Below the pieces are notes generated by a model. The model saw nothing but the letters and a program-made list of their open reading frames with translations. It was not told the origin of the DNA and made no database searches. Below, piece after piece: positions 31,495 to 33,458 of a stretch of DNA of 33,458 nt (its first letter is position 1; each line of letters starts with the position of its first letter). Origin of the DNA: a virus; the IMG/VR virus record IMGVR_UViG_3300025132_000152, positions 1 to 33,458 of that record, one strand, 5' to 3'. Made by a program: the position numbers and the translations under genes.

Positions 31495-33458
31495 TGGCTT
31501 ACGCACAACGCATTATAACTAGCAACTCTGCTGGAGATCAGGAATTTACTTTTACCTTTCCTTACATAAAAGAAGAACACATAAAAGTATTTGTTAACTT
31601 TGTAGAAAAGAATCAAGGTACTGGAAGTAGTGAGTTTCAAGTAATAACCAATACTACTCCTAAGAAAATATCTTTAAATACAGGATTAGCTAGTGCAAAT
31701 ACTAGGGTAGAAATAAGAAGAGTATCGTCAATCAATACTGTATTAGTCGACTTTGAAGATGGCTCTACTCTTACAGCAGCAGACTTAGATACAAACAGTA
31801 AGCAAAGTTTGTTTATAGCCCAGGAGTTAGATGACGCACAGAAGCAAGGACTATCTATAGATTTAACAACTGGTGTACCAACACTAAACAATCAAAGATT
31901 ATCTGGGGTTGTTGATCCAATTAATGCACAAGATGCGGTAACAAAAAATTATTTAGAAAGAACTGGAAGTATTACTTCGACACAAATTCTTGATGGAACT
32001 ATTGTTAATGCCGATATAAATGCAAGTGCAGATATATCTGTAAGTAAATTAGATCACGGTACAGCTAGACAGATACTACAAACTAATGCTGCTGGTAACG
32101 GAGTTGAATTTACAAGTAATGTTGATATTCCAGGAACTTTAGATGTAACTGGAAATGTAGATGTAGACGCTAATTTAAATGTAGATGGTACAACAACTCT
32201 TGACGCTACAACTGTTGACGGAACTCTTACTGCAACTGGCGTTACTGTTGGTGGATTAAATATATCTTACGCAGATGTAGTTGGTGCTGCTGGCGGCTCT
32301 AAACTTACTCATAGTGGAACAGATGATTTAAGGCTACAAATTGCTGGTAATCAAATAATTTTTGAGAAAACATCTGGTGAAAACTTTATGTCAATGACGC
32401 ACTCAGATGGGAGTGTAAAAATTTCACATGCAGGCAGTGGTATTAAAATAAGGACTGCTACAGGTGGAGTAGAGGTAACAGGTAATGTTGATCTAGATGG
32501 TATTACAGGTACAGGTGTTGTAACTTCTGGTACTTCTACCAGTGATACGCAAGTTTATTCCTCTAAACGTGCTGGTGAGATATTTTATCAAAAAGATACT
32601 TTAGGAGAAATTCAATCAGGTGAAACTTGGAGTAGTGACGATTTAAAAGTTGCAACTACAGCAGCTATAGATGCAAGGATAATAGACCTTGTAGATGATG
32701 TCGGTGGTTTTGTACCGATAGCAAACGAAACAAGTTTTCCTAATGCTAACCCTGATGTAAACAATGGTACTGGTACTCTTGTCAGCGTACCTTTAGCTAA
32801 CAACCTTACTTCTAATGGTAGTGGTGTTATTTCTATATCAAATGGTACTGTAGGCAACTCTACAGTTACTATTAATGGTGCTACAGCCAGTACAACTTTT
32901 ACTCAAGGTTTTGGAATAATAGTTGAGACAACATCAACTCTTAATACTTATACATTCCATAGATATGTACCAAAAGCAACTGAAGTAACTACTGTTGCTG
33001 GCAGTATATCTAATGTCAATACAGTTGCTGGTGCGATTTCTAATGTAAATGCAGTTGGTACAAACATATCTAATGTTAACTCTGTAGCTGGTAATGCAAC
33101 CAATATTAATAGTGCAGTATCAAACGCAAGCAATATTAACTCTGCTGTAAGTAACGCAAGCAATATAAATACCGTAGCTGGTATAAGTGGCAATGTAACT
33201 ACAGTTGCAGGTATATCTTCTAACGTCACTACAGTTGCTAATGATGCCACAGATATAGGTAATGTCTCAAACAGCATTACAAACGTAAACACTACAGCAG
33301 GTTCAATAAGTAATGTAAATACAGTCGCAGGGTCTATTGCTAACGTAAACACCGTTGCAGGTAATAACAGTAATGTTTCAACTGTTGCAGGTATAAGTGG
33401 AAACGTCACAACTGTAGCTGGTATTAGCAGTAACGTAACAACAGTCGCTAATGATGGT
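31494..33458 (+). CDS. Tail fibre (gp17-like), truncated by window end
   Basis: Open for 655 codons to the window edge, so the C-terminus is missing. Residues 1 to about 150 (AQRIITSNSAGDQEFTFTFPYI; DLDTNSKQSLFIAQELDDA) match the T7 gp17 N-terminal domain that attaches fibres to the tail. Then comes a beta-rich shaft (DVTGNVDVDANLNVDGTTTL) and, from about residue 501, a 10-residue tandem repeat of the SNVNTVAGSI type. The missing end should carry the receptor-binding tip. Its ATG overlaps the gp16-like stop (TAATG). Confidence 0.93.
   Translation, partial: MAYAQRIITSNSAGDQEFTFTFPYIKEEHIKVFVNFVEKNQGTGSSEFQVITNTTPKKISLNTGLASANTRVEIRRVSSINTVLVDFEDGSTLTAADLDTNSKQSLFIAQELDDAQKQGLSIDLTTGVPTLNNQRLSGVVDPINAQDAVTKNYLERTGSITSTQILDGTIVNADINASADISVSKLDHGTARQILQTNAAGNGVEFTSNVDIPGTLDVTGNVDVDANLNVDGTTTLDATTVDGTLTATGVTVGGLNISYADVVGAAGGSKLTHSGTDDLRLQIAGNQIIFEKTSGENFMSMTHSDGSVKISHAGSGIKIRTATGGVEVTGNVDLDGITGTGVVTSGTSTSDTQVYSSKRAGEIFYQKDTLGEIQSGETWSSDDLKVATTAAIDARIIDLVDDVGGFVPIANETSFPNANPDVNNGTGTLVSVPLANNLTSNGSGVISISNGTVGNSTVTINGATASTTFTQGFGIIVETTSTLNTYTFHRYVPKATEVTTVAGSISNVNTVAGAISNVNAVGTNISNVNSVAGNATNINSAVSNASNINSAVSNASNINTVAGISGNVTTVAGISSNVTTVANDATDIGNVSNSITNVNTTAGSISNVNTVAGSIANVNTVAGNNSNVSTVAGISGNVTTVAGISSNVTTVANDG
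32994..33458 (+). repeat. 30-bp tandem repeats coding decapeptides in tail fibre
   Basis: From 32994 to the window end the codons repeat every 30 nt, giving at least 15 units of consensus VAGxISNVNT (for example VAGSISNVNT, VAGAISNVNA, VAGISGNVTT). Unit starts are seen at 32994, 33024, 33054 and 33084. The units differ mainly at synonymous or conservative positions, so the array is old but kept in frame. It extends beyond the window. Confidence 0.9.

Noticed and set aside
32948-33409. Long minus-strand frame (153 residues, Val/Thr/Leu-rich) opposite the tail fibre repeats
   Set aside because: It is the complement of the 30-bp repeat array; periodic sequence keeps the antisense frame open. 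The sense frame is the tail fibre.
1-33458. CRISPR arrays, tRNA genes, insertion sequences, integrase or attachment sites, photosynthesis genes
   Set aside because: None seen. The only regular repeats are the in-frame tail fibre units; no cloverleaf, transposase or recombinase motifs were noticed.

Overview
The window is most of the genome of a lytic, T7-like short-tailed phage (podovirus), probably one that infects marine picocyanobacteria (Prochlorococcus or Synechococcus). It is AT-rich and gene-dense. From about 7.0 kb rightward it follows T7 gene order: single-subunit RNA polymerase, gp2.5-type ssDNA-binding protein, endonuclease I, primase-helicase, 5' exonuclease, portal, scaffold, capsid, tail tubular proteins A and B, internal virion proteins A to D, tail fibre. 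The cyanophage assignment rests on small proteins I recognise from memory of that group (the basic proteins after the capsid gene and the secreted proteins at the left end), not on a search. The first and last genes run off the window, so the genome is incomplete here.

Layout. (1) 1-4201 is mostly on the minus strand: three exported glycine/threonine/serine-rich proteins, a two-helix membrane protein, a small protein, the large terminase and a probable small terminase. One small plus-strand gene (1880-2038) sits inside this block with its own sigma70-like promoter. (2) 4202/4325-4702 is a divergent control region with a sigma70-like promoter, palindromes and direct repeats. (3) 4703-7031 is an early operon of eleven tiny, mostly overlapping genes of unknown function, ending in a ribbon-helix-helix regulator that overlaps the RNA polymerase gene. 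(4) 7001-12691 is the transcription and replication module. (5) 12667-24274 and beyond is the virion module, with a structured leader before the capsid gene and an intrinsic terminator after it. (6) 24277-31494 is one gene for a 2405-residue internal virion protein. (7) 31494 to the end is a truncated tail fibre gene with 10-residue tandem repeats.

How it likely works. Host RNA polymerase would read the early operon from the 4.5-kb promoter; the phage RNA polymerase would then transcribe the replication and virion genes. Primase-helicase, SSB, endonuclease I and exonuclease are all present, but there is no DNA polymerase: helicase and exonuclease genes, which flank gene 5 in T7, overlap by 4 nt. 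I recall a described lineage of cyanopodoviruses lacking pol (called MPP-C); this window fits it, and replication would then depend on host polymerase. I see no integrase, photosynthesis gene, nucleotide-metabolism gene or tRNA.

Most unusual: the last internal virion protein is nearly twice the length of T7 gp16 and contains, ahead of the gp16-like part, a ParB/Srx-like domain, a zincin-like HExxH domain and an ADP-ribosyltransferase-like domain. It resembles a 'polyvalent' effector protein fused to the ejection machinery. The peptidoglycan-cleaving domain, which T7 carries at the start of gp16, is here at the end of the gp15 equivalent. At DNA level, the heptamer AGTCCTG occurs nine times on one strand between 5.8 and 7.5 kb, in all three codon phases.
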